A stretch of 48,388 nt of DNA from an uncultured Pelagibacteraceae bacterium (GTDB lineage Bacteria > Pseudomonadota > Alphaproteobacteria > Pelagibacterales > Pelagibacteraceae). The stretch spans positions 1 through 48,388 of the forward strand of contig CACHIS010000007.1 in assembly GCA_902579925.1 (NCBI GenBank). Reading direction: 5' to 3'. Below are positions 9,845-18,170 of this stretch, piece after piece. A program made the position numbers and the translations under genes. Under the pieces are notes generated by a model. That model did not search any database, had not been told where the DNA came from, and was given only the letters and a program-made list of their open reading frames with translations. The first letter of the stretch is position 1; every line of letters starts with the position of its first letter.

Positions 9845-10968
9845 TGAGTGATGACATTAAAAAAGGTCTGCTTGGAATAACTGTTGATGAAACAGAAGTT
9901 TCTAAAGTCATGCCAGAAATTAATTCTTTAACTTATAGAGGTTATGCTGCCCAAGATCTGTGTGCAAAATGTAAATTTGAAGAAGTTGCTTATTTAATCT
10001 TAAATGGTGAACTCCCAAACAAAAAACAATTAAAAGCTTTTGAAAAAGTTGAAAGAAAAGAAAGAAAATTGTCAAAAACTTTATTGGATGACATTAAAAA
10101 ATTTCCAAAAAAAGCTCATCCTATGGATGTTGCAAGAACTGCCGTCAGTATAATGGGTCTTGAAGATAAAGATACGAAAGACAATTCACCAAAATCAAAC
10201 ATGAGAAAAGTAATGAGAATTTTTGCTAAAACACCAGTTGCTTTAGCCGCATTTTATAGAATAAGAAAAGGTAAAAAGGTAATTCCTCCTAAAAAAAAAC
10301 TTTCCTTCTCTGAAAATTTTTTTCATATGTGTTTTGGAAAAGTACCTAGTAAAGAAATAGTAAAAGCTTTTGATGTTTCATTAATTTTATACGCTGAACA
10401 TAGTTTTAATGTTTCAACATTTACAGCAAGAACTATCACAAGTAGTTTATCAGATATTCATGGGGCAATTACTGGAGCAATCGCTAGTTTAAAAGGACCT
10501 TTGCACGGTGGGGCTAATGAAGAAGTGATGCATATGATGAACAAAATTAAAAAACCTGAAAATGCATTAAAATGGATTAATAAAGCTCTAGATAATAAAG
10601 ATGTAGTAATGGGTTTCGGTCATCGAGTTTATAAGAGTGGTGACTCTAGAGTTCCTACAATGAGAGAGTATTTCGGGAAAGTTGCAAAAATTAAAAAAGA
10701 CAAAAAATTTGAAAAGATTTATGACATAGTTGAAAAAGTAATGATCGACAGAAAGAACATCCACCCTAATGTAGATTATCCTACAGGGCCTACATATCAT
10801 TTAATGGGTTTTGATACTGATTTCTTTACACCAATTTTTGTAATTTCAAGAATCACAGGTTGGTCAGCTCATATAATTGAGCAGCATGCTGCAAATAAAT
10901 TAATTCGTCCGCTTGCAAGCTACAAAGGTAGTAAATACAGAAAAGTTATTCGTTTAAATCAAAGATAA
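9844..10968 (+). CDS. prpC: 2-methylcitrate synthase / citrate synthase family
   Basis: Condenses propionyl-CoA with oxaloacetate. The 374-residue protein is the short citrate-synthase form typical of PrpC. Catalytic regions are GPLHGGANEEVM and VMGFGHRVYKSGDSR, with YPTGPTYHLMGFDTDFF and HIIEQHAANKLIRP near the C terminus. Its position after prpD and prpB supports the methylcitrate role over the TCA-cycle role, although sequence alone does not fully separate the two. It ends 19 bp before a convergent membrane-protein gene; I see no clear terminator hairpin there. Confidence 0.93.
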   Translation: MSDDIKKGLLGITVDETEVSKVMPEINSLTYRGYAAQDLCAKCKFEEVAYLILNGELPNKKQLKAFEKVERKERKLSKTLLDDIKKFPKKAHPMDVARTAVSIMGLEDKDTKDNSPKSNMRKVMRIFAKTPVALAAFYRIRKGKKVIPPKKKLSFSENFFHMCFGKVPSKEIVKAFDVSLILYAEHSFNVSTFTARTITSSLSDIHGAITGAIASLKGPLHGGANEEVMHMMNKIKKPENALKWINKALDNKDVVMGFGHRVYKSGDSRVPTMREYFGKVAKIKKDKKFEKIYDIVEKVMIDRKNIHPNVDYPTGPTYHLMGFDTDFFTPIFVISRITGWSAHIIEQHAANKLIRPLASYKGSKYRKVIRLNQR

Positions 10969-10987
10969 TTACTTTTCAGAAATTTCA

Positions 10988-11377
10988 TTAAATAATTAGT
11001 AAAACTAAAAAAAACATTTGCACAAAATTAATAACAACAGATATAAAATGTGTGTATTTAAATTTATTATCTAGCTTCTCATCTCTATATTTATTTATTA
11101 ATGGCATTAAGAGATAGTTTGATATGGCAAATAGCAGACTAATTGTTAATATTAAGTAGAAATCAATTCCCATCTTATTCAAAAAAATAAATATTAATAG
11201 GACAATTAAACTTATTCCTAGGTTAATATTATAATAAAAAGGAAATATTCTTCTTATAAACTTTCGAGCATTATCCTCATCTAAGGTAGTAAATACTACT
11301 GGAGCAATAACAAATGAGAAGAATAACATAACTCCTAAAATCATTGCTGTCAGGTAAATAGTTACTTGTTCAATCAT
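10988..11377 (-). CDS. Small four-helix membrane protein, DUF4149-like
   Basis: A 129-residue hydrophobic protein with four predicted transmembrane segments (about 5-28, 46-66, 70-92 and 107-129). The first helix has GVMLFFSFVIAPVVFTTL, which resembles the start of DUF4149/TMEM205-like proteins. A short charged stretch (NKYRDEKLDNKFKYTHF) separates helices 3 and 4. Function is unknown. It is the last gene of the nrdA-nrdB-lipoprotein stretch on the minus strand, 14 bp after the small lipoprotein gene. Confidence 0.7.
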   Translation of the reverse strand: MIEQVTIYLTAMILGVMLFFSFVIAPVVFTTLDEDNARKFIRRIFPFYYNINLGISLIVLLIFIFLNKMGIDFYLILTISLLFAISNYLLMPLINKYRDEKLDNKFKYTHFISVVINFVQMFFLVLLII

Positions 11378-11391
11378 GATTTAATTTAATA

Positions 11392-11565
11392 TTAATCTAG
11401 GTCTAGGTCTCCACATTGCACTTTGGTAAATACACATGTGGAGTAATGATACGTAGTTTTTACATCTTTTACTATTCCAATGGCTGTTCCTTCAACAGTG
11501 CCAGTAACGGTATTACAATGAGATAAAAAAAATAAGATTAATAAATAAAATATTTTTTTTACCAC
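11392..11565 (-). CDS. Small putative lipoprotein (57 residues)
   Basis: A short reading frame starting with GTG at 11565, 10 nt after the nrdB stop. It begins MVKKIFYLLILFFLSHC, i.e. a lysine-bearing N terminus, a hydrophobic core and a cysteine at residue 17 that fits a lipobox, although His at -1 is unusual. The mature part starts CNTVTGTVEGTAIGI, which recalls the CNTxxGxG start of entericidin-like lipoproteins, and holds two further cysteines. It fills the gap between nrdB and the DUF4149-like gene. Without homology data it remains tentative; role unknown. Confidence 0.6.
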   Translation of the reverse strand: MVKKIFYLLILFFLSHCNTVTGTVEGTAIGIVKDVKTTYHYSTCVFTKVQCGDLDLD

Positions 11566-11575
11566 TTTTGCCTAA

Positions 11576-12592
11576 TTAACTAAATGCTTCTACCCAAGTT
11601 CCTTGTGTAGATGCTTTAGAATATTCTGTTGCACGACCTTCAAAAAAGTTCATGTGTTCAACAGCATTCAACATTGTATCTAGCCATCCTAACGGATTTT
11701 TTTGGACATCATAGATAGGCTCTAGACCTAATTGAGATAACCTTCTATTTCCAATAAATCTAATGTAATCTTTAACTTCTTTTGCAGTTAAACCTTCCAT
11801 TGGACCCATTTCAAAAGCTAAATCAATAAAAGCATCTTCATGCTCTATGATAGTTCTACAAGCTTCATAAAGTTCTTTTTTTAATTTTGCATTCCATATT
11901 TCTGGATTTTCTTTTATGAATTCTTTAAAAATTCTAATCATTGAATTACAATGAAGTGTTTCATCTCTAACAGACCAGGTAACTATCTGACCCATGCCTT
12001 TCATTTTGTTATGTCTTGGAAAATTTAAAAGAATTGCAAAACTTGCAAAAAGCTGAAGGCCTTCAGTGAACGCACTGAAAACAGCAACTGTTTTTGCTAT
12101 GTCCTCTTTTGAGCTCATGTCAAAATTTTGCATGTAGTCGTATTTATCTTTCATTTCTTTATACTTCATGAAAGCAGAATATTCTGACTCAGGCATTCCG
12201 ATTGTATCTAATAAATGAGAGTAAGCTGCAATATGGACTGTTTCCATAGATGCAAAAGCTGTCATCATCATTAAAACTTCAGTTGGTTTAAACACTGTTG
12301 TGTAGTGTCTTAAATAACAATTACTTACTTCAACATCAGCTTGCGTAAAAAATCTGAATATTTGAGTTAGTAAGTTTTTTTCTGATTGACTTAAATTCTT
12401 TTGCCAATCTCTAACATCATCACCTAATGGCACCTCTTCTGGTAACCAATGAATTCTTTGTTGAGTTAACCATGCATCATAACACCATGGATATCTGAAA
12501 GGTTTGTAAACTGGATTTTCAACTAATAGACCCATTTTTTTTGGCTGAACTATTTCTTTATTAGGCATTTTAATTTTTTCTGTTACTGACAT
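11576..12592 (-). CDS. nrdB: Ribonucleoside-diphosphate reductase, beta subunit (class I)
   Basis: Radical-generating small subunit that pairs with NrdA to make deoxyribonucleotides. I chose the ATG at 12592 because GAGGAG lies 8 nt upstream; the longer frame starts with a GTG at 12601 that overlaps that ribosome site. From this start the diiron/dimetal ligands line up with known R2 proteins: D86 in QADVEV, E117 and H120 in METVH, then the Glu in FTEGL and Glu/His in RDETLHC. Y124, four residues after the His, matches the tyrosyl-radical position, so it is not the Phe type. The gene overlaps the 3' end of nrdA by 10 bp. Confidence 0.96.
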   Translation of the reverse strand: MSVTEKIKMPNKEIVQPKKMGLLVENPVYKPFRYPWCYDAWLTQQRIHWLPEEVPLGDDVRDWQKNLSQSEKNLLTQIFRFFTQADVEVSNCYLRHYTTVFKPTEVLMMMTAFASMETVHIAAYSHLLDTIGMPESEYSAFMKYKEMKDKYDYMQNFDMSSKEDIAKTVAVFSAFTEGLQLFASFAILLNFPRHNKMKGMGQIVTWSVRDETLHCNSMIRIFKEFIKENPEIWNAKLKKELYEACRTIIEHEDAFIDLAFEMGPMEGLTAKEVKDYIRFIGNRRLSQLGLEPIYDVQKNPLGWLDTMLNAVEHMNFFEGRATEYSKASTQGTWVEAFS

Positions 12593-14523
12593 GATAGACA
12601 CTCCTCGTATTCTTGTTCTTGGTTTGGTTGATTATTTTTGGATTTATATACATTGGCAGTAACATCTGTTGATTTAGCATCATTGATATTTTCAGCCCTT
12701 TGAATTGATTTTGATCTACAGTAATAAAGGCTTTTTAAACCCTTTTTCCAAGCATCAAAATGAATTCTATGTAATTCTTTTTTATGAACATCTGCTGGTA
12801 AAAATAAATTGACCGATTGGGCCTGTGAGATAAACGGCGTTCGATCACCACTTAATTCAATAATCCACTTCTGATTTAACTCAAAAGCAGTTTTAAAAAC
12901 ATCTTTTTCCAAATCAGTTAAAAAATCTAAGTGAGAAACTGATCCTTGATTAGTTGTAATTGTGGACCATGTTTCATCATCGTTTTTGCCATGACCTTCT
13001 AATATCTCTTCAAGATATCTGTTTCTAACATTAAATGATCCAGATAAAGTTTTGTGTGTATAACTATTAGCAGCAATAGGTTCTACTCCTGGAGAAGCTC
13101 CACCACAAATGATTGAAATAGAAGCTGTTGGAGCTATTGCAGTTTTATTTGAAAATCTTTCTTGAAAACCATATTCTGCAGCATCAGGACATGCCCCTCT
13201 TTCTTCAGCTAAATTTTTTGATGCTTGGTTAACCTGCTCATCAATTTGTTTAAATATCTTTTTGTTCCAAGATTTCGCCATCACTGACTCAAATGGAATT
13301 CTATTTTTCTGTAAAAAAGAATGGAAACCCATTACACCTAATCCAACACTTCTTTCTCTTTCAGCTGAGTACTTAGCATCTTTAAATTGATCGGGTGCTT
13401 TGTTTATAAAATCAGACAGTACGTTATCTAAAAATCTCATTACATCGCCAATCATATTTGGGTCATCTTTCCATTCATCGTACTTTTCTAAATTTAAAGA
13501 AGAAAGACAACAAACAGCAGTTCTATCATGTCCATCCTTATCAATTCCTGTAGGCAAAGTTATTTCACTACATAGGTTAGATGTTTTAACTGTAAGATTA
13601 GCTAATTTATGATGTTGAGGGATTTGTCTATTAACAGTATCAATATAGATTATGTAAGGTTCTCCCGTTTCTATTCTTGCTGTTAATAATCTAATCCATA
13701 AGTTTCTCGCTGATAAAGTTTGTTGGATAGTTCCATCAACCGGACTTTTAAGTGCCCATTGTTCATCTGTTTCTACAGCTCTCATAAATGCATCTGATAC
13801 CAAAACTCCATGATGCAAGTTTAAAGATTTTCTGTTTGGATCACCTCCGGTTGGTCTTCTCATTTCGATGAATTCCTCAATCTCAGGATGATCAATTGGA
13901 AGATAACAAGCAGCCGAACCTCTTCTCAAAGAACCTTGGCTGATTGCCATAGTCAAAGAGTCCATTACTTTTATAAATGGAATTATTCCAGAAGTCTTAC
14001 CAACTTTTCCTATCTTTTCTCCAATAGATCTTAGGTTACCCCAATAGCTTCCTATGCCACCACCTTTAGCAGCTAACCAAACATTCTCACTCCAGAGATC
14101 TAAAATACCACCTAAGCTATCTGAAGCTTCATTAAGAAAACACGAAATAGGTAAACCTCTTTTAGTACCTCCATTTGATAAAACTGGAGTTGCTGGCATG
14201 AACCAAAGATTACTTATATAGTTATAAATTCTTTGCGCATGAAGGTTATCATCGGAGTAAGTGCTAGCTACTCTCGCAAATAAATCTTGATAAGACTCAT
14301 TATGTCCTAAATATCTGTCTTTTAAAGTTGCCTTCCCAAAATCTGTAAGATTGGCATCCCTTGATCTGTCAATTTTAATAATTATACCTTTATCATTTTG
14401 AAATAGCTCAGTTTCATTGTTTAAAGAGAAAAGGTCAGGTCTATTAGCTTTTACAACTTGATTCTCCTTTGGAATATACTCAGAGACAGCTTTCTTTAGG
14501 GCCTGCGATAGTATTTTGTTCAT
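12583..14523 (-). CDS. nrdA: Ribonucleoside-diphosphate reductase, alpha subunit (class I)
   Basis: Catalytic large subunit, 646 residues. Visible landmarks: FMPATPVLSNGGTKRGLPISCF with the first redox Cys, ENVWLAAKGGGIG, the active-site TSNLCSEI (Asn, Cys and Glu), the PTASIS loop, the tyrosine pair in LYYCRS, and a C-terminal ECLSCQ dithiol pair that re-reduces the active site. It is shorter than the ~760-residue E. coli enzyme because no N-terminal ATP-cone is evident, so allosteric activity control may be reduced. Two NrdR-box-like sites lie in its upstream region. Confidence 0.96.
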   Translation of the reverse strand: MNKILSQALKKAVSEYIPKENQVVKANRPDLFSLNNETELFQNDKGIIIKIDRSRDANLTDFGKATLKDRYLGHNESYQDLFARVASTYSDDNLHAQRIYNYISNLWFMPATPVLSNGGTKRGLPISCFLNEASDSLGGILDLWSENVWLAAKGGGIGSYWGNLRSIGEKIGKVGKTSGIIPFIKVMDSLTMAISQGSLRRGSAACYLPIDHPEIEEFIEMRRPTGGDPNRKSLNLHHGVLVSDAFMRAVETDEQWALKSPVDGTIQQTLSARNLWIRLLTARIETGEPYIIYIDTVNRQIPQHHKLANLTVKTSNLCSEITLPTGIDKDGHDRTAVCCLSSLNLEKYDEWKDDPNMIGDVMRFLDNVLSDFINKAPDQFKDAKYSAERERSVGLGVMGFHSFLQKNRIPFESVMAKSWNKKIFKQIDEQVNQASKNLAEERGACPDAAEYGFQERFSNKTAIAPTASISIICGGASPGVEPIAANSYTHKTLSGSFNVRNRYLEEILEGHGKNDDETWSTITTNQGSVSHLDFLTDLEKDVFKTAFELNQKWIIELSGDRTPFISQAQSVNLFLPADVHKKELHRIHFDAWKKGLKSLYYCRSKSIQRAENINDAKSTDVTANVYKSKNNQPNQEQEYEECLSCQ

Positions 14524-14556
14524 ATTTATTAATATTTATTTGTTGTTATTACGAAA

Positions 14557-14603
14557 ACAACTATATGTTGTATGCGCTTTGTATCAATATACTATATAAC
14601 TTA
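14557..14603 (-). promoter_or_regulatory. Pair of NrdR-box-like operator sites upstream of nrdA
   Basis: Box 1 at 14557-14571 reads ACAACTATATGTTGT, a perfect ACAAC/GTTGT inverted repeat around TATAT. Box 2 at 14589-14602 reads ATACTATATAACTT and shares the ACTATAT core. The cores are 31 bp apart (three helical turns), the spacing usual for paired NrdR sites in front of nrd operons. This suggests repression of nrdAB by NrdR; the nrdR gene itself is not in the window. Confidence 0.65.
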
Positions 14604-14681
14604 TAAATCAATAGAACATTTATAGAACAATAAAAAAATATTTCAACTATAAAAGTCAAAAAAATGTAAGTAATTAACAAT

Positions 14682-16136
14682 ATGTCTGAAACGTTAAAAA
14701 TAGATCCTTATGGTTTTAGGGAATACGACGCTCGTTGGCTCTTTGAAAAAGACATCAATGAGTCAGGAATAACGAATCTTGGAAAGGGCCTAGGAACACA
14801 AATTAAGAAACATACCAAAAAAGAAAATCCAAGAGTAATTGTCGGCCATGATTATAGATCATACAGTGAAAAAATAAAATCTGCCCTAAAGAAAGGTTTA
14901 ATTTCAACTGGATGTTTTATCGAAGATTTGGGCTTATCATTATCACCAATGGTTTATTTTGCACAATTTAATTTAGATGCTGATGCAGTTGCAATGGTGA
15001 CTGCGAGTCATAATGAAAACGGTTGGACGGGTGTAAAAATGGGTATCAAAAAAGGATTAACTCACGCACCAGAAGAAATGAACGAATTAAAAGAAATTAC
15101 CTTAAATCAAAATTTTACTAAAGGTGATGGAAATGAAAAGAAAGTAAAAAATTTTGACAAAGTTTATAAAGAGGATTTAATTAGTAAAAATAAATTAAAG
15201 AGAAAAATAAAAGCTGTAGTTGCATGTGGTAATGGTACTGCGGGTATTTTTGCTCCTGATATACTAAGAGGAATAGGATGTGAGGTAATCGAGCTAGATT
15301 GTGATTTAGACTGGAATTTTCCAAAATACAATCCAAATCCTGAGGATCTAGAAATGCTTCATGCTATAGTTAAATCAGTAAAAGAAAATAATGCTGATAT
15401 AGGTTTTGGTTTTGACGGAGATGGTGATCGTGTTGGTGTGATTGATAATGAAGGCAATGAAATTTTTTCTGATAAAATAGGATTATTAATTGCTAGAAAC
15501 TTGTCTAGCTCACATAAAAATTCAAAATTTATTGTAGATGTAAAGTCTACAGGCCTTTACTCAACAGATAAAATTCTAAATGAAAACCAATGTGAAACTC
15601 TATACTGGAAAACCGGTCATTCACATATAAAAAGGAAAGTTCATAATGAAAAAGCTTTAGCTGGATTTGAAAAAAGTGGACATTTTTTTTTCAATCAGCC
15701 ATTAGGATATGGTTACGATGATGGAATAAATTCAGCAATACAAGTCTGTCACTTATTAAACAATCAAGATAAAAAGATGAGTGAAATAATAAAAGAACTT
15801 CCTACTACTTACCAATCACCAACAATGGCCCCATTTTGTAAGGATGAAGAAAAATATGATGTGGTTGATGAAATGGTGGAGGAGTTTAAACAAATAAAAG
15901 ACCAAAAAATAAAGATAGATGATCAAGAAATAAAGGAAATAATCACTGTAAATGGAGTAAGATTTTCTTTTGAAGACGGTTCATGGGGTCTGATCAGAGC
16001 TTCATCAAACAAACCTTCATTGGTTGTGGTTACGGAAAGTCCTACATCAGATTTGAGAAAATTAAACATTTTTAAATTCATTGATGAGACACTTAAAAAA
16101 ACAGGAAAAATTGGTGAATATGATCAAAAAATTTAA
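14682..16136 (+). CDS. manB: Phosphomannomutase / phosphoglucomutase
   Basis: Interconverts hexose 1- and 6-phosphates for nucleotide-sugar and polysaccharide synthesis. This is a 484-residue alpha-D-phosphohexomutase with the phosphoserine loop TASHNENGW (Ser109), the metal loop FGFDGDGDRVG, the sugar-specificity loop GFEKSGHFFF and a C-terminal phosphate-binding region around RASSNKPSLVV. It belongs to the AlgC/ManB type that often acts on both mannose and glucose phosphates. It stands divergent from nrdA with a 158-bp regulatory gap. The gene symbol is approximate. Confidence 0.88.
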   Translation: MSETLKIDPYGFREYDARWLFEKDINESGITNLGKGLGTQIKKHTKKENPRVIVGHDYRSYSEKIKSALKKGLISTGCFIEDLGLSLSPMVYFAQFNLDADAVAMVTASHNENGWTGVKMGIKKGLTHAPEEMNELKEITLNQNFTKGDGNEKKVKNFDKVYKEDLISKNKLKRKIKAVVACGNGTAGIFAPDILRGIGCEVIELDCDLDWNFPKYNPNPEDLEMLHAIVKSVKENNADIGFGFDGDGDRVGVIDNEGNEIFSDKIGLLIARNLSSSHKNSKFIVDVKSTGLYSTDKILNENQCETLYWKTGHSHIKRKVHNEKALAGFEKSGHFFFNQPLGYGYDDGINSAIQVCHLLNNQDKKMSEIIKELPTTYQSPTMAPFCKDEEKYDVVDEMVEEFKQIKDQKIKIDDQEIKEIITVNGVRFSFEDGSWGLIRASSNKPSLVVVTESPTSDLRKLNIFKFIDETLKKTGKIGEYDQKI

Positions 16137-16206
16137 TTTTTACAAATGAGAGATTCAACTATTAAGTGTTCACAAAATTATAAAGAATCATTTAAAGTTA
16201 TATATG

Positions 16207-16245
16207 TGAGGTGACGGAGGGAGACTGACGTCACCTCTTTTTTTT
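16207..16245 (+). terminator. Hairpin plus T-tract between the mutase and the DUF2061 gene
   Basis: A perfect 9-bp stem, GAGGTGACG (16207-16215) with CGTCACCTC (16228-16236), encloses the purine-rich loop GAGGGAGACTGA. It is followed by at least eight T residues that run straight into the ATG at 16246. It has the form of an intrinsic terminator, but its abutment on a start codon also suggests an attenuator or leader element. The GGAGGG in stem and loop is the only ribosome-site-like sequence nearby and is about 25 nt from the ATG. Confidence 0.75.
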
Positions 16246-16446
16246 ATGGCAGATAAAAAAATTAGATCAATTGCAAAAACTTTTTCTTGGAGATTCATTA
16301 TTTTTGTTTATTGGGTAATTTTTGGATATATTTACACTGGTACGTTTACTGGTGCGGGAATACTAGGCGTTGGATCTATAATTCCCTTATTTTTCTACTA
16401 TTTTCACGAAAGAATTTGGACCAAAATTAAATGGGGAACTGACTAA
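16246..16446 (+). CDS. DUF2061-family small membrane protein
   Basis: A 66-residue protein with two hydrophobic segments (about 13-31 and 37-52) and a C-terminal FFYYFHERIWTKIKWG. The pattern SIAKTFSWRFI ... HERxWxxIKWG is the signature of DUF2061. The role of this family is unknown. The ATG follows directly on the T-tract of a strong hairpin. The stop overlaps, tail to tail, that of the TPR gene on the other strand. Confidence 0.8.
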   Translation: MADKKIRSIAKTFSWRFIIFVYWVIFGYIYTGTFTGAGILGVGSIIPLFFYYFHERIWTKIKWGTD

Positions 16447-18167
16447 ATATTAAATTTGTTTTTAAGATCCTTATTAAGATTTTGAATAACATCGTCCCAA
16501 CTTTTATAATCAGTCTGTTTATAAATCTTTAAAGTCTCATAAGGGTTATATTTGTAATATTCATACCATCTCCAGTCGGCATTTAATGAAATCAAACCCC
16601 ATGTCTCTTTGTTACAGATGCAAGATAAATGTAAAAAAAAGGTATCAGTAGAAATTACCAAGTCTAAATTTTGAATAATAGCAATTATTTCAGAGAAATT
16701 TTTTTCACTAAAATCTATAATATTTGAGCTGTTAAAAAATTCCTTATCTCTATCCCAAATTTCATTTTGAAATGAGTAAAAATTTACATCTAATTCAAGT
16801 AATTTTTGAAAATTCTTTAATTCAATAGATCTAGAAGGTTCTTTGGGCCCAAAGAAATTACCTGACCAAACTAAACCAATTTTCTTTTTTTTATTATTTA
16901 GAATAGAAGTCCATTTATCTTTTTGGTCACTATCAAAATTTATAAGATCTGATGATTTTGAGTTTTTTGTCTGATAAAAATATTTGTTTAAAGAACCCAA
17001 GGAAATTGTATAATCATAATTATTCAATAAAACTTCTTTCTTTTCACAAATTTTAATATTATCAATTTTTTTTTGATAAATGGGTACAAGCTTATCATAA
17101 AGCAAAAAATCAATCTTTTTACATATAGGCGATAGATTAAATAAAAATTTTGAAAATTGTAATACATCTCCTAATCCTTGTTCACATGTCACTAAGATAT
17201 TTGAGTCTTTTAAATCCTCTCCTTTCCATAATTTAATATTTTCAATTGAAATATCTTTTTTTATTGAATCTCTATACTCGTAAAGTTCCCATCCTTTTTC
17301 AAATTCACCCTCTATTAAGTGCATAAAACCTCTTGTGAGTTTTAAATCTTTTTTATTTGGGTATATAGATAAAGCCTCCTCAATTATTTCTATTGCTTTC
17401 TTGTTGTCATTTATCATTGAGTAAATTTTTGCCAGTTTTGTATAAGCAATATAATTTTTTGTTTTATTAATAATTGATTGTAAAATCTCAATTGATTTTT
17501 GATGATTGTTATTGGAAAAAAAATATTCAGACTCATTTAATTTGAATTCAATATAATTTTCATCAATTGCTTTAGCTTTTTTATAGAAATATTCTGATTT
17601 ATCCTTTTCACCTATTCTCAAATATAAAATTAAAAGATTATTTAATATAACTTTGTCATTTTGATTAAATTCCAATGCCTTTTGATAATAATTTTTAGCT
17701 TCAGCAATATTATTGAGGTTTAAATAACATTTAGCTAAATTGTTGAATAAAATTTTTTTTTCTTTAAAATCAAAATTCTCAACTATTTTATAAAGTTCTA
17801 TTGCTTTTTTGTAGTCATTATTTAAATCATAAGCCAAAGCTAAATTAAAATATGATAATGGATTTTTTGTAAGTTCTAACTGAATCACTTTTTTTCCACT
17901 TTCAATAGCAGATTTAAAATCTTCTAATTTTATATATAATTTAAAAAGATTTTTATGAGGATCTAAAAATTTTTGATCTAAATCAATTGAATTTAAAAAT
18001 TCTGCTTTGGATTGCTTGTAATTTTGTTGTTTGAATAAAATGACACCTTTAATGTTAGCAATTAAGTGCTCATTTTTTTTTTCCTTATTTTCCTCACACA
18101 AACTCATTGCTTTATCTAATTGGTTATTATTTAGGTAGTTTATAATTCTATTAAGAATTTCAGACAT
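16443..18167 (-). CDS. TPR protein fused to a GT9/OGT-like glycosyltransferase domain
   Basis: A 574-residue two-part protein. Residues ~1-290 consist of about seven or eight tetratricopeptide repeats, recognisable from units such as LFNNLAKCYLNLNNIAEAKNYYQKAL and AYTKLAKIYSMINDNKKAIEI. Residues ~310-560 resemble the sugar-nucleotide-binding fold of GT9/O-GlcNAc-transferase-like enzymes: EQGLGDVLQFSKF, KIGLVWSGN, RSIELKNFQKLLEL and DLVISTDTFFLHLSC. Such proteins occur near flagellar or surface-glycan loci, but substrate and acceptor are unknown. It follows the TauE/SafE gene after 3 bp. Confidence 0.78.
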   Translation of the reverse strand: MSEILNRIINYLNNNQLDKAMSLCEENKEKKNEHLIANIKGVILFKQQNYKQSKAEFLNSIDLDQKFLDPHKNLFKLYIKLEDFKSAIESGKKVIQLELTKNPLSYFNLALAYDLNNDYKKAIELYKIVENFDFKEKKILFNNLAKCYLNLNNIAEAKNYYQKALEFNQNDKVILNNLLILYLRIGEKDKSEYFYKKAKAIDENYIEFKLNESEYFFSNNNHQKSIEILQSIINKTKNYIAYTKLAKIYSMINDNKKAIEIIEEALSIYPNKKDLKLTRGFMHLIEGEFEKGWELYEYRDSIKKDISIENIKLWKGEDLKDSNILVTCEQGLGDVLQFSKFLFNLSPICKKIDFLLYDKLVPIYQKKIDNIKICEKKEVLLNNYDYTISLGSLNKYFYQTKNSKSSDLINFDSDQKDKWTSILNNKKKKIGLVWSGNFFGPKEPSRSIELKNFQKLLELDVNFYSFQNEIWDRDKEFFNSSNIIDFSEKNFSEIIAIIQNLDLVISTDTFFLHLSCICNKETWGLISLNADWRWYEYYKYNPYETLKIYKQTDYKSWDDVIQNLNKDLKNKFNI

Positions 18168-18170
18168 TTA

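Noticed and set aside
12593-12601. GTG start for nrdB
   Set aside because: It overlaps the GAGGAG ribosome site that serves the ATG at 12592.
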